Notes under the pieces: model-generated
The model's database searches: none
The model's input: the letters and a program-made list of their open reading frames with translations, nothing else
Told to the model about the DNA's origin: nothing
Made by a program: the position numbers and the translations under genes
Source: Bacteroidaceae bacterium
GTDB lineage: Bacteria > Bacteroidota > Bacteroidia > Bacteroidales > Bacteroidaceae
NCBI GenBank assembly: GCA_017940185.1
Contig: JAGAZE010000016.1
Location: 1 to 64,000, forward strand
DNA length: 64,000 nucleotides
Reading direction: 5' to 3'
Shown: piece by piece, positions 13,442 through 21,256 of the stretch
Layout: each line of letters starts with the position of its first letter
Position numbering within the stretch: position 1 is the first letter of the stretch

Positions 13442-14386
13442 TTATGTATCGTTTTTTTCTATGTCGGGTGTTTTATTGTTGATTTTCTTCGCTCTCGGGT
13501 GTGCTTGCGCATAGACTTGCCTCAGCTGTTCGAAGGTGGTGTGTGTGTATACCGTTGTGGTGCGCAGGCTCTCATGTCCCAGCAGGTGCTGCACGGTCTC
13601 CAGTCCGGCATCGTGGTTCATCATGGCTGTGGCGAAGGTGTGTCGCAGCACATGGGGTGAGCGTTGCTGCTGTGTGGTGACGAGGCTGAGGCGTTGTTTC
13701 ACGCATCGCGCCACCTGCGCATAGGTCATGCGCCGGCCATGGTCGCTGACGATGAGTGCCGGCACCTGTCGCTCCACACTGCTGTCGCGCAGTGCCTGAT
13801 AGCGTTGCAGCTCCTCGTGCAGCTCGGCAGCGAAGGGAATGTTGCGCTGCTTGTTGCCCTTGCCCACCACGCGTATCTCGCCGCGCGCATAGTCCACGTC
13901 GGCATCGTCGAGCCCGATGAGCTCGCTCACGCGCATGCCCGTAGAGTAGAACAGCAGCAGCAACAACCTGTCGCGCCGGTCGGCAAAGGTGTCGCCCCAT
14001 TCGATGTCGTCGAGCAGCCGGTTCATATCGCCCTCTTTGAGAAACTTCGGCAGGGGTTTGCTCTTCTTCGGCCCCCTGAGTACGCGCACGGGGTCGCGGT
14101 TCACCAGGTGGTGCTTCATGGCGTAGCGGTAGAGTGCGCGCAGTGCACTGAGACGCCGGTTGACGGTGGCGGCGCTGTTGCCGCGGTCCATCTGGTGCTC
14201 CAACCAGTCGCGCACCACGTCGGCATCCACCGTGGCCCATGTCAGGCCTTCGTCGAGATTGCGGAAGAAGGCCTCAAACAGCTGCAGGTCGGTGCCATAG
14301 CTGGTGAGTGTCTGCGCGCTGTAGCGGCGCTCGTAGCGCAGGTAGTCGAGGAAGGAAGCTACTATCGGGGGCGTGGCATCGGGCAT
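13442..14386 (-). CDS. xerC: Tyrosine recombinase, XerC/D type
   Basis: The 314-residue recombinase has the N-terminal SAM-like DNA-binding domain (residues 8-95) and the C-terminal catalytic domain. All catalytic residues are visible: R152 in GMRVSE, K176 in GKGNKQR, H245 and R248 in HVLRHT, H271 in LLGHES and the nucleophile Y280 in VYTHT. The frame is open upstream to 14800, but the ATG at 14386 is chosen because a promoter at 14445-14477 would start transcription just upstream of it and because the upstream part runs through repeats. Its place next to hpf-tRNA-tuf suggests the housekeeping chromosome-dimer recombinase rather than a mobile-element integrase; which of XerC or XerD cannot be told. 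Confidence 0.88.
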   Translation of the reverse strand: MPDATPPIVASFLDYLRYERRYSAQTLTSYGTDLQLFEAFFRNLDEGLTWATVDADVVRDWLEHQMDRGNSAATVNRRLSALRALYRYAMKHHLVNRDPVRVLRGPKKSKPLPKFLKEGDMNRLLDDIEWGDTFADRRDRLLLLLFYSTGMRVSELIGLDDADVDYARGEIRVVGKGNKQRNIPFAAELHEELQRYQALRDSSVERQVPALIVSDHGRRMTYAQVARCVKQRLSLVTTQQQRSPHVLRHTFATAMMNHDAGLETVQHLLGHESLRTTTVYTHTTFEQLRQVYAQAHPRAKKINNKTPDIEKNDT

Positions 14387-14444
14387 GGTATAGAGATGGG
14401 TGATGTCTATGCTGAGTGCAACAGCGCACGCAGCAAGAGTCATA

Positions 14445-14477
14445 CAAAGATACGACTTTTCATCCGCAACACACAAA
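14445..14477 (-). promoter_or_regulatory. Promoter of the xerC-like gene
   Basis: Minus-strand TTTG (14477-14474), 21 bp, then TATCTTTG (14452-14445). A second TATCTTTG overlaps at 14481-14474. The predicted start of the RNA is near 14438, which excludes the start codons further upstream. Confidence 0.7.
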
Positions 14478-14649
14478 GATAAAGTACGGTTTCTGATATA
14501 GACTCGACACTGCTCACGCCTGACAAAGTTGATGCAGGCATCTTTTTGTTCTTGCTCAATCGCAGCGTTCCCGTTCCCGTTATCATTTTCCGTTTTTTGC
14601 TTTTGCCTGCACTCATCGCCGTTTTCTCCCTGTCTGTCAGCCCTTTGCA

Positions 14650-14942
14650 TGGTGTAGGCGATTTTCGTCGCCTGCACTCGCCTGCACCTGCCTGCACCTG
14701 CCTGCGACAAGGGAGAAAAGGGGGTGCTTTGCAAGTGTAGCCCAATCACGATGCAAGTATTGCCCGATTGCACTCCAACTGTTGCCCAATCACAGTGCAA
14801 GTATTGCCCGATTGCACTCCAACTGTTGCCCGATCACAGTGCTGTTGGGCAACAGTTGCCATTCTTCCCCTTCCATACACCTTGCACATCGGTCATCTGC
14901 GGTAGTGCAGGCGAGTGCAGGCGACGAAAATCGCCTACACCA
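14650..14942. repeat. 293-bp element with perfect 38-bp terminal inverted repeats
   Basis: The left arm (14650-14687) and the right arm (14905-14942) are exact reverse complements over 38 bp. Each arm itself contains the small palindrome AGGCGATTTTCGTCGCCT. The left arm runs into four 10-bp CCTGCACCTG-like units (14671-14706). Between the arms lie five 22-bp tandem units. No reading frame or TAnnTTTG promoter was found inside. The surrounding gap 14387-15283 holds no recognisable gene apart from promoters at its two ends. Confidence 0.85.
14731..14840. repeat. Five degenerate 22-bp tandem repeats
   Basis: Units start at 14731, 14753, 14775, 14797 and 14819. Units 2 and 4 are identical; units 3 and 5 differ at one base, so there is also a 44-bp higher-order period. 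The last unit can form a hairpin with 14847-14857 (AACTGTTGCCC/GGGCAACAGTT). Confidence 0.85.
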
Positions 14943-15192
14943 CATATCCACCTACCCATCAGTGCGTTATACGCATTGGTGCAAGCGTGCAGGCATTTTT
15001 GCAACACAGAGGTCGCAATCAGCATGCTATCCTTCAATATGGCCTATACCGCTCTTTTCCTTCCCTGTCCTTTTTGCCCCACTTTTCTTCACTCTTTTTG
15101 TCCTTCTTTCTCCGTTGTTTTACCTCAAAAGTGTAAGTATACTTAAAAAATGCGCTAAAAGTCGCTAAATCAACATTTTATCCTTTTCTTTT

Positions 15193-15223
15193 TTGTTTGT
15201 TTTGCAAAGAAGCCATAGCTTTG
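15193..15223 (+). promoter_or_regulatory. Promoter of the truncated secreted-protein gene
   Basis: TTTG (15192-15195) and TAGCTTTG (15216-15223) are separated by 20 bp. The ATG at 15284 is about 55 bp downstream of the predicted RNA start, so the relic gene keeps an intact promoter. Confidence 0.65.
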
Positions 15224-15283
15224 CAAGTCGAAAAATCGAGAGACAAAACGATTGAGTTCTTTCGCAACATAATCTAACACACA

Positions 15284-15568
15284 ATGAAGAAAACACTACT
15301 TTTCGTTTTTCTCGGCGCGATGTTTGCGCTGCAGGGGCGGGCGCAGGTAGCCGTTGATGCCGCCAACTTCCCCGACCCCGTGTTCCGTCAGTACGTGTCC
15401 GACAATGTCGACACCGACCACGACGGCTCGCTGAGTACTGCCGAGTGCAACGCCGTGACCAGCCTCGGAGCCAATACCGATGCGTACACCCAAATGTACA
15501 GCACGGGCGAGCACACGGAGATGGGTGCACAAAGGGAAAAAGCCGGATGCGGAAAGACACAGAGATGA
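15284..15568 (+). pseudogene. Truncated N-terminus of a secreted leucine-rich protein
   Basis: The 94-codon frame starts with a clear signal peptide (MKKTLLFVFLGAMFALQGRAQ) followed by VDAANFPDPVFRQYVSDNVDTDHDGSLSTAE. This second part closely resembles residues near 500 of the 1345-residue leucine-rich protein at 21257-25294 (INAATFPDPVFR...DTDSNGKLNTTE), an EF-hand/dockerin-like calcium loop that precedes leucine-rich repeats. After about codon 66 the sequence becomes GEHTEMGAQREKAGCGKTQR, which resembles nothing and leads to a stop. I read it as the broken front of a larger gene. A short expressed secreted protein cannot be excluded. Confidence 0.6.
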
Positions 15569-15827
15569 GAAACCCACAAAGGGAAAAGGATTGACAACCG
15601 AGCAGGCATCGCGGGAATGAAGATTATCCCAAGAGCGATTCTGCCGACAGGGCTGTAGCGTCAACAACTAAAAAAAAAGTATATTATTTTTTTTTTACAG
15701 AAATTAACTCTTATATTTGCAGTAAACTATCACTTGTCAATGCCGCTGTTATTAGGGTTCTGTCGGTGGCTATGGCAACAGGAAATCATTTATCACAGGG
15801 TCCTACTAATCTTTAAATTAATCGCTT
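15569..15827. other. Spacer with a weak promoter for the adhesin gene
   Basis: The first part (15510-15600) contains two related A/G-rich blocks ending CACAAAGGGAAAA. A TATATTTG box at 15712-15719 could start the adhesin transcript, with a leader of about 100 nt. No clear -33 element was found. Confidence 0.4.
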
Positions 15828-17351
15828 ATGAAAAAGTTTACTCTTTTATCGATTGTGCTGTCCGCAGCATTCTGTCTGACTGCTGCGGCTCAGGAGCGCA
15901 AGGTGGTCGGTGACGGCCCGTAGGTGCGCACCCGTACCAACACCGTGACCACGCCCGCCGCAGGACGCGTGCAGGTGAAAGTGAAGAAGGTGGTTCCCCA
16001 GAGTGCCGACGTGGCCGCGGGATACGCCAAAGTGATTCTCAAGGCCGGCGACATCTGGGGTGACGGCTCCGGCTATCAGATGCTGCTCGATGCCGATGCC
16101 TCCGCCTACGGCAATCAGATACCCGAGAACGGCGCATTCACTGCCAGCGGCGATGCCCCTGCCGCCACCTATGAAGCCTTCGAGTATAAGATACCGGAGA
16201 ATGCCGATGGCTCGCTGACCACAACGAACATCATCGTCAACGGTCAAGGCGAGGTGACCATCCCCGCCGGTGTGTACGACTACGTGATTGTCAACCCCAC
16301 ACCCGACGACCGTATATGGATTGCCAGTGCCAATGGCAATGCCGAGTCGCGCGCCGACGACTTTGAGTTCAAGAGCGAGTGCACCTACCTCTTCGAGGTG
16401 GTTACTGTCGGCAATAATGACGGTGTGAACCTCACCATCGACGACCCCTACGCCCTCTTGCCTCCCACCGACATCACCGTGAACCCCGGCACCGACTTCG
16501 CCGCTTTGAACTGGAACTCTACCGAGGCAGGCTGGAACGTCCGCTATCGTGAGTACACCGATCCCTACCTTACCAACCGCCTGTGGGATCTGCCCGCAGC
16601 CAACATCGACGAGCAGCTGCAGGGATGGATAACTGTCAACAACGACGGTGACAACTATGGTTGGCAAATAGCCACCGCCAACGAGGATGGCACCGACTAC
16701 TGCTTCACCTCAGCAAGCTGGGTCAGTGGCACTGGCGCACTGACACCCGACAACTGGCTTATCACCCCGAAGGTAAAACTCGGCGGCAGCCTCTCCTTCA
16801 AGGCTTGGGGACAGGATGCAAACTATCCCGAAGAGGTATTCCGCGTGTATGTCTTCCCCGGCGAGGAGTGGAACAGCGTTGAGGATTTCGCTGCCATCAG
16901 CGAGGATCTCACCGCCACAGCTGAACGCACCACCTATAACTACGACCTGAGCGCATACAACGGTCCGGGCTACATAGCCATACGCCACTACAACGTTACC
17001 GACATGTTCCGCCTCAACATCGACGACGTGACTGTCACCGTGCCCGATGCTATCGACGTTAAGGAATGGACTGTGGAAGGCATCATCAGCGAGCGCTTCT
17101 ACAACATCACCGGTCTGAAGGAGAACACCGAGTATGAGGTTGGCGTGCAGAGCGTTCGCGACCGCGAGCAGAGCGACTGGAGCGAGACCATCCGCTTCAC
17201 CACCGGCTCCACCACAGGTATCACCACACTCAACGGAAACGATAACGTGAAGGCCAACAAGTGGTATACCCTCGACGGACGTCAGCTCAACAGCAAGCCC
17301 GTACAGAGCGGTCTCTACATCAACAACGGCAAAAAAGTCGTGATTAAGTAA
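15828..17351 (+). CDS. Secreted gingipain/HagA-type adhesin, frame interrupted by TAG at codon 32
   Basis: From the ATG at 15828 the frame gives a signal peptide (MKKFTLLSIVLSAAFCLTAAAQ), nine more residues, then TAG at 15921-15923, and continues open in the same frame to 17351 (506 sense codons in all). The first region after the stop (VILKAGDIWGDGSGYQMLLDAD...GQGEVTIPAGVYDYVIVNP) matches the DUF2436 domain of Porphyromonas gingipains and HagA. It is followed by a fibronectin-like stretch, a cleaved-adhesin domain (about residues 225-405, WLITPKVKLGGSLSFKAWGQD), a second fibronectin-like part and the tail WYTLDGRQLNSKP...NNGKKVVIK. Everything except the TAG looks functional, so a recent nonsense mutation, sequencing error or read-through are the options. 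A GTG start at 15924 would lack the signal peptide. Confidence 0.75.
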
Positions 17352-17388
17352 GCAGAACGCCAAATCACTAGAACAAGCTTTCCTACAG

Positions 17389-17423
17389 AAGAGATGTGTC
17401 GGCAGCGACACATCTCTTTCTTT
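17389..17423 (+). terminator. Terminator of the adhesin gene
   Basis: A perfect 13-bp stem AAGAGATGTGTCG/CGACACATCTCTT with loop GCAG is followed by TCTTT, 38 bp after the stop codon. Confidence 0.85.
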
Positions 17424-17469
17424 GGTTGTTGTCGTCTGCGGGCATTGCGGAAGAAACTTCGCAAAACAT

Positions 17470-17500
17470 TTTGCCAACTGGAATGTTAGTCATACCTTTG
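17470..17500 (+). promoter_or_regulatory. Promoter of rpsU
   Basis: TTTG (17470-17473), 19 bp, TACCTTTG (17493-17500): an exact Bacteroidetes consensus, with a leader of about 65 nt before the ATG. Confidence 0.85.
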
Positions 17501-17569
17501 CACCCACTTCGCGCATAACGAACACAAAAACAACACAACCATCCAATAACAACCAAAGACACAAGACGT

Positions 17570-17761
17570 ATGATTATTGTACCTGTAAAAGAAGGCGAGA
17601 ACATCGAAAGAGCGCTTAAGAAGTTTAAGAGAAAGTATGAGAAGACCGGTATCGTGAAGGAGCTTCGTCGTCGTCAGCAGTACGACAAGCCTTCCGTGCT
17701 GAAGCGCCTGAAGATGCAACACGCTGTCTACGTGCAGAAGCTCCGCGCCACTGAGGAATAA
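17570..17761 (+). CDS. rpsU: Ribosomal protein bS21
   Basis: The 63-residue protein (MIIVPVKEGENIERALKKFKRKYEK) is ribosomal protein S21 of the small subunit. It is very basic, and its start and length are normal. It has its own promoter and terminator. In several Bacteroidales rpsU lies directly before xerC-hpf-tRNA-tuf on the same strand (from memory); here it is 3 kb away and on the opposite strand. Confidence 0.95.
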   Translation: MIIVPVKEGENIERALKKFKRKYEKTGIVKELRRRQQYDKPSVLKRLKMQHAVYVQKLRATEE

Positions 17762-17812
17762 GCGGCACGCTCTGTACTGTCGCCAGACGTACAACGCCTA
17801 TATATAATATAT

Positions 17813-17838
17813 AAGGTACGCGCGCGCGTACCTTCCTT
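17813..17838 (+). terminator. Terminator of rpsU
   Basis: AAGGTACGCGCGCGCGTACCTT is self-complementary over its full length and is followed by CCTTTTG. It is preceded by an AT-only stretch. Confidence 0.75.
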
Positions 17839-17916
17839 TTGCGCAACCGCCATGCAGCTCCCTGCAGGAGCCACATGGATGGTTGTTGTTTTTGTGTGTA
17901 TTGTCTTCAGGTATGT

Positions 17917-19092
17917 TCAGGCCTTGTCGATGGCGTGCACCACTTTTGCCATTCGCCGCAGTCCCTCCATCACCCGACTGCGAGGTGCTGCGATGTTGAT
18001 TCGCACGAAGCGTTGTCCCGCCCGCGGGTCGTACATCGTACCGGGGTTCATCCACACACGCCCCTCGTCGAGGAGTCGCCGGCACAGTGTGTCGGCATCG
18101 ATGCCCAGGGCGCTGATATCTGCCCACACCAGATAGGTGCCCTCCAGCTTGGTGATGCCTATCTGTGGCATCTCAGCCTGGAAGAAGGCGCATAGCGCCT
18201 GATAGTTGTCCCACAGGTAAGGGCAGAGCTGGTCGATCCAGTCTTCCGACTCGTTGTATGCCGCCATCACCGCCTCGACACCGAAGAGGTTGACGTCGCA
18301 CACCTCGTTGATGTTGATTACGCGATTGAGCTTCTCGCGCAGTTCGGCATCGCTGCACTCAATGTTGCTGATGTACATGCCCGCGGTGTTGAAGCTCTTC
18401 GACGGTGCGTTGCACGATATGCTGTTGGCCAGCGTCTCAGGGCTGAGCGAGGCGAAGGGCAGGTATTCGTAGCCTGGCATGACGAGTTCGTTGTGTATCT
18501 CGTCGGCCAGCACCCGCACGCCGTGTCGCATGCATATGTCGTTGACGCGCAGCATTTCCTCGCGCGTCCACACCCGTCCGCCGGGGTTGTGAGGGTTGCA
18601 GAAGAGCAGCAGGCGTGTGCGTGGGTCGCTGCACGCGCGCTCCAAGTCGTCGTAGTCGATGCGGTAGGTGTGGTCGGCATAGATGAGCGGATTTTCCTCG
18701 ATGAGGCACCCGTTGTTGGTCACCGACGAGAAGAAGCAGTTGTAGGCCGGTGTCTGCACGACGACCTTGTCGCCGGGCTGGCACAGCGCCTTGACGATGA
18801 CGGAGAGGGCCGGCACCACGCCGGTGGTGTAGAGCATCCACTCGCGCTGTATAGTCCATCCGTGACGGCGGCGAAACCAGTCGATGACGGCTTGGTAGTA
18901 GGCTTCGGGCACATGAGTGTAGCCGTAGATGCCGTGCTCCACGCGTCGGCGCAGGGCATCGCGGATAGGTGTGGCACAACGGAAGTCCATGTCGGCCACC
19001 CACATGGGAATGATGTCGTCGGCCGACTGCTCGTCCCATTTCACGCAGCCTGTGCCGCGACGGGTGATGAGTTCGTCGAAGTTGTAGTGCAT
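17917..19092 (-). CDS. patB: PatB/MalY-type PLP-dependent C-S lyase
   Basis: The 391-residue fold-type I PLP enzyme (MHYNFDELITRRGTGCVKWD) belongs to the MalY/PatB group, whose members mostly act as cystathionine beta-lyases. The family features PMWVADMDF at about 32, CNPHNPGGRVW near 162, a DEIHNEL segment with the PLP aspartate, and the lysine in NAPSKSFN near 230 are all visible. The start at 19092 is chosen over an upstream ATG at 19146 that overlaps the DUF3737 gene. The gene is 30 bp downstream of the DUF3737 gene, probably one operon. Exact substrate (cystathionine, cysteine or another aminothiol) cannot be read from sequence. Confidence 0.85.
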   Translation of the reverse strand: MHYNFDELITRRGTGCVKWDEQSADDIIPMWVADMDFRCATPIRDALRRRVEHGIYGYTHVPEAYYQAVIDWFRRRHGWTIQREWMLYTTGVVPALSVIVKALCQPGDKVVVQTPAYNCFFSSVTNNGCLIEENPLIYADHTYRIDYDDLERACSDPRTRLLLFCNPHNPGGRVWTREEMLRVNDICMRHGVRVLADEIHNELVMPGYEYLPFASLSPETLANSISCNAPSKSFNTAGMYISNIECSDAELREKLNRVININEVCDVNLFGVEAVMAAYNESEDWIDQLCPYLWDNYQALCAFFQAEMPQIGITKLEGTYLVWADISALGIDADTLCRRLLDEGRVWMNPGTMYDPRAGQRFVRINIAAPRSRVMEGLRRMAKVVHAIDKA

Positions 19093-19121
19093 CTGGAGAT
19101 TTATGATTTTGGTATTGGGGT

Positions 19122-19967
19122 TCAGCTCCTTGTCTCTATCACGCAATTGTTGGGTTGTCGCACGTGTTCGTCAATGGTCACGCTGCCTATGCTGTCGGCC
19201 ACGATGCGTCCTGAGGTGGGGTTTTTGATATTGGTGACGTCACCTCGGATGTCGGCCTGCAGGGTAGAGTATTCAAAGAGTCGGTCGCAGGCTGGGTCGA
19301 AGGTGCAGTTTTCGAGCACGAGGTTGTCGGCATAGCACAGCAGCTGCTCGCCCGAGAGGTGGCAGTTGACGAGGCGCAGGTTCTTGGAGTGCCAACCCAG
19401 ATACTCGCCGTGCAGTTCGCTGTCGTAGACGGTGACGTTCTCCACCTCCCAGAAGGCATCCTTCGTGGTAATCTTGGCGTGGTGAATCTCTACGTTCTTC
19501 ACATACTGGAACACATACTTGGCGTCGCTCTCCAGTCCGTCGATGTAGATATCTTCGCTGAACATGAAGGGATAGGTGCCGTCGTGCAGCTTGAGGTTGT
19601 GCACCTTCAGTCCGCGTATTTTCCAGAAAGTCTCGTCGGCATCGTTGATGACGGTGTCGACAATCTCCAGATTGCGTTGTTCGCGGAAGAGCTTCGGTGC
19701 GTTGATGGTGGTGTGCTCCACGCGCATGTCGTCGCTATACCATATCGCCGAGCGTGCGCCGGGCTCGAAGAGGCAGTCCTTGATGAGTGAGCGGTCGACA
19801 TGCCAGAAGGGGTACTTGCCTATGAAGGTGCATCCCACTGCCTCGATGTCTTCGCAGTGTTTGATGCCCGACTCGCCGTCGGTGACGGTGATGTTTTCCA
19901 GTCGTGTCTGCCGCAGTCCGAACAAGGGTCGTTCGCCGCCGAAAGATTGATTTTTTATGATTTGCAT
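19122..19967 (-). CDS. DUF3737 family protein (right-handed beta-helix)
   Basis: The 281-residue protein starts MQIIKNQSFGGERPLFGLR and shows repeated short strands with N/D turns (for example CTFIGKYPFWHVDRSLIKDC, then FWKIRGLKVHNLKL). This is the pattern of a parallel beta-helix of the DUF3737 family, whose function is unknown. There is no signal peptide, so it is probably cytoplasmic. It has a consensus promoter upstream and precedes the PatB-like lyase, which suggests a shared task. Confidence 0.85.
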   Translation of the reverse strand: MQIIKNQSFGGERPLFGLRQTRLENITVTDGESGIKHCEDIEAVGCTFIGKYPFWHVDRSLIKDCLFEPGARSAIWYSDDMRVEHTTINAPKLFREQRNLEIVDTVINDADETFWKIRGLKVHNLKLHDGTYPFMFSEDIYIDGLESDAKYVFQYVKNVEIHHAKITTKDAFWEVENVTVYDSELHGEYLGWHSKNLRLVNCHLSGEQLLCYADNLVLENCTFDPACDRLFEYSTLQADIRGDVTNIKNPTSGRIVADSIGSVTIDEHVRQPNNCVIETRS

Positions 19968-19991
19968 AATGGTTGTTATTATTTGGGGCTG

Positions 19992-20021
19992 CAAAGATAG
20001 TAAATTTCTTCTTTCTGCCAA
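19992..20021 (-). promoter_or_regulatory. Promoter of the DUF3737-patB operon
   Basis: Minus-strand TTG (20021-20019), 19 bp, TATCTTTG (19999-19992), about 20 nt before the start codon. Confidence 0.8.
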
Positions 20022-20065
20022 GCATGGGCTGTGCCGTATTCTTCTCCTCTGCCGCCCTCATGTCG

Positions 20066-21124
20066 CTATGCTCCCAGCCACCAGTGGGCCTTGGGCAGGC
20101 AGGCCAGCAGTCGCACGATGAGATAGGTGGCCACGAGCGTGACGACGGCGATGACGGGTATCTTCAGCCACAGCGATGCGATGTGCGGGTCGACGAGGCT
20201 GTAGACGGCGTTGAGCACCATGATGTGTCCCAGGTAGATGGCATAGCTCATCACTGCTACGGAGTTGACGAGTCGGCACTGCGGCCAGCGCACTGCGTGG
20301 ATGAGGACTACGAGTCCTGTGGCCATCAGTGCCGCCCCGATGCCGCAGAGGTTCCACGGCACCTCGAGTTCGGGCACGTCTTTCGCCCATGCTATGCGTG
20401 GCAGGAAGAGCATCACCGTCGAGAGGTAGCCCACGATGAGCATTGCCGCACCCACCCACACCCGCGGCACGCCGAAGCGTCGCAGGTAGTAGCCCAGCAC
20501 AAAGAAGCCGGCAAAGCCCGTGAAATAGTAGAACATCGGTGTCCAGTTCCACACGGCCTCACCCCACAACTGTGGCCTCAGCTCGTGGAGCAGCGGGATG
20601 AAGAGCGTGAGCGTCCACACGGCAAGGTAGCCCTGCAGCTCGCGCTTGGTGCAGCGCTGCAGCCACGGCGAGATGACAGGGGCCAGCAGGTAGAGCCCCA
20701 CAAGCATGTAGACAAACCACAGGTGGCCTACCTCGACGCCGAAGTTGACGGGGATGCACAGTATGTGTTCGGCACACTGAGCCCACGTCTCTCCGTAGTG
20801 GAGCACGAAGTAGACGGCATAGCCCAGGCACCAGCACGCAAAGGGCAGCACTACGCGCATGAGGCGCTTGCGCAGGAAGGCACCGGTGGAGGAAGTTACG
20901 GGCAGCAGCAGCCATCCGGAGATGATGACAAACATGGCCACGCCGGCACGCCCCAGGCTGTCGATCCATGCCACCTGCTCGGTAGCGGTGCCGCGCACGA
21001 CGTCCATGGGAGGGATGATGTAGTAGAACTCGCTGGCGTGTTGCCACACCACCAGCAGGATGGCCACCACGCGCATCACATCGAGGGTGATGTCGCGACG
21101 AGGCGAGGAAGCGGAACAAGGCAT
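20066..21124 (-). CDS. Acyltransferase 3 family membrane protein (OafA/WecH-like)
   Basis: The 352-residue protein has about ten hydrophobic helices and the acyltransferase-3 signature: RDITLDVMRVVAILLVVWQHA near the N-terminus, with the family histidine in QHA, and a second block RAGVAMFVIISGWLL. Family members add acetyl or succinyl groups to cell-surface sugars. No polysaccharide genes are nearby, so the target is unknown. The gene stands alone on the minus strand after the leucine-rich protein gene. Confidence 0.85.
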   Translation of the reverse strand: MPCSASSPRRDITLDVMRVVAILLVVWQHASEFYYIIPPMDVVRGTATEQVAWIDSLGRAGVAMFVIISGWLLLPVTSSTGAFLRKRLMRVVLPFACWCLGYAVYFVLHYGETWAQCAEHILCIPVNFGVEVGHLWFVYMLVGLYLLAPVISPWLQRCTKRELQGYLAVWTLTLFIPLLHELRPQLWGEAVWNWTPMFYYFTGFAGFFVLGYYLRRFGVPRVWVGAAMLIVGYLSTVMLFLPRIAWAKDVPELEVPWNLCGIGAALMATGLVVLIHAVRWPQCRLVNSVAVMSYAIYLGHIMVLNAVYSLVDPHIASLWLKIPVIAVVTLVATYLIVRLLACLPKAHWWLGA

Positions 21125-21191
21125 GGGGGAGAGAGTTTACGGTGTTGTATCTATCGGTCTTTCCTCAGCGATGAGGGATTATTTACGAATT

Positions 21192-21232
21192 CACGATTTC
21201 CCGGGTTCCGCGGAGGGACTCAAGAAATCGTG
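21192..21232 (-). terminator. Terminator-like hairpin after the leucine-rich protein gene
   Basis: CACGATTTC (21192-21200) pairs with GAAATCGTG (21224-21232), with an inner TCCGCGGA palindrome. It lies 25 bp after the stop of the gene on the minus strand; the U-run is weak. Confidence 0.5.
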
Positions 21233-21256
21233 AAAACGTGAAATATGGTCGGAGGC

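Noticed and set aside
13442..14386. Integrase of a mobile element
   Set aside because: It lies in the conserved hpf-tRNA-tuf neighbourhood and no attachment repeats or cargo of an integrated element were found next to the tRNAs.
14387..14800. Longer XerC of 452 residues starting at 14800
   Set aside because: The added part runs through the 22-bp repeats and upstream of the promoter at 14445-14477.
14731..14840. CRISPR array
   Set aside because: Units are contiguous 22-bp tandem repeats without unique spacers and no cas genes are present.
15924..17351. Adhesin starting with GTG at 15924
   Set aside because: This would remove the signal peptide that is in the same frame just upstream; the TAG interruption explains the data better.
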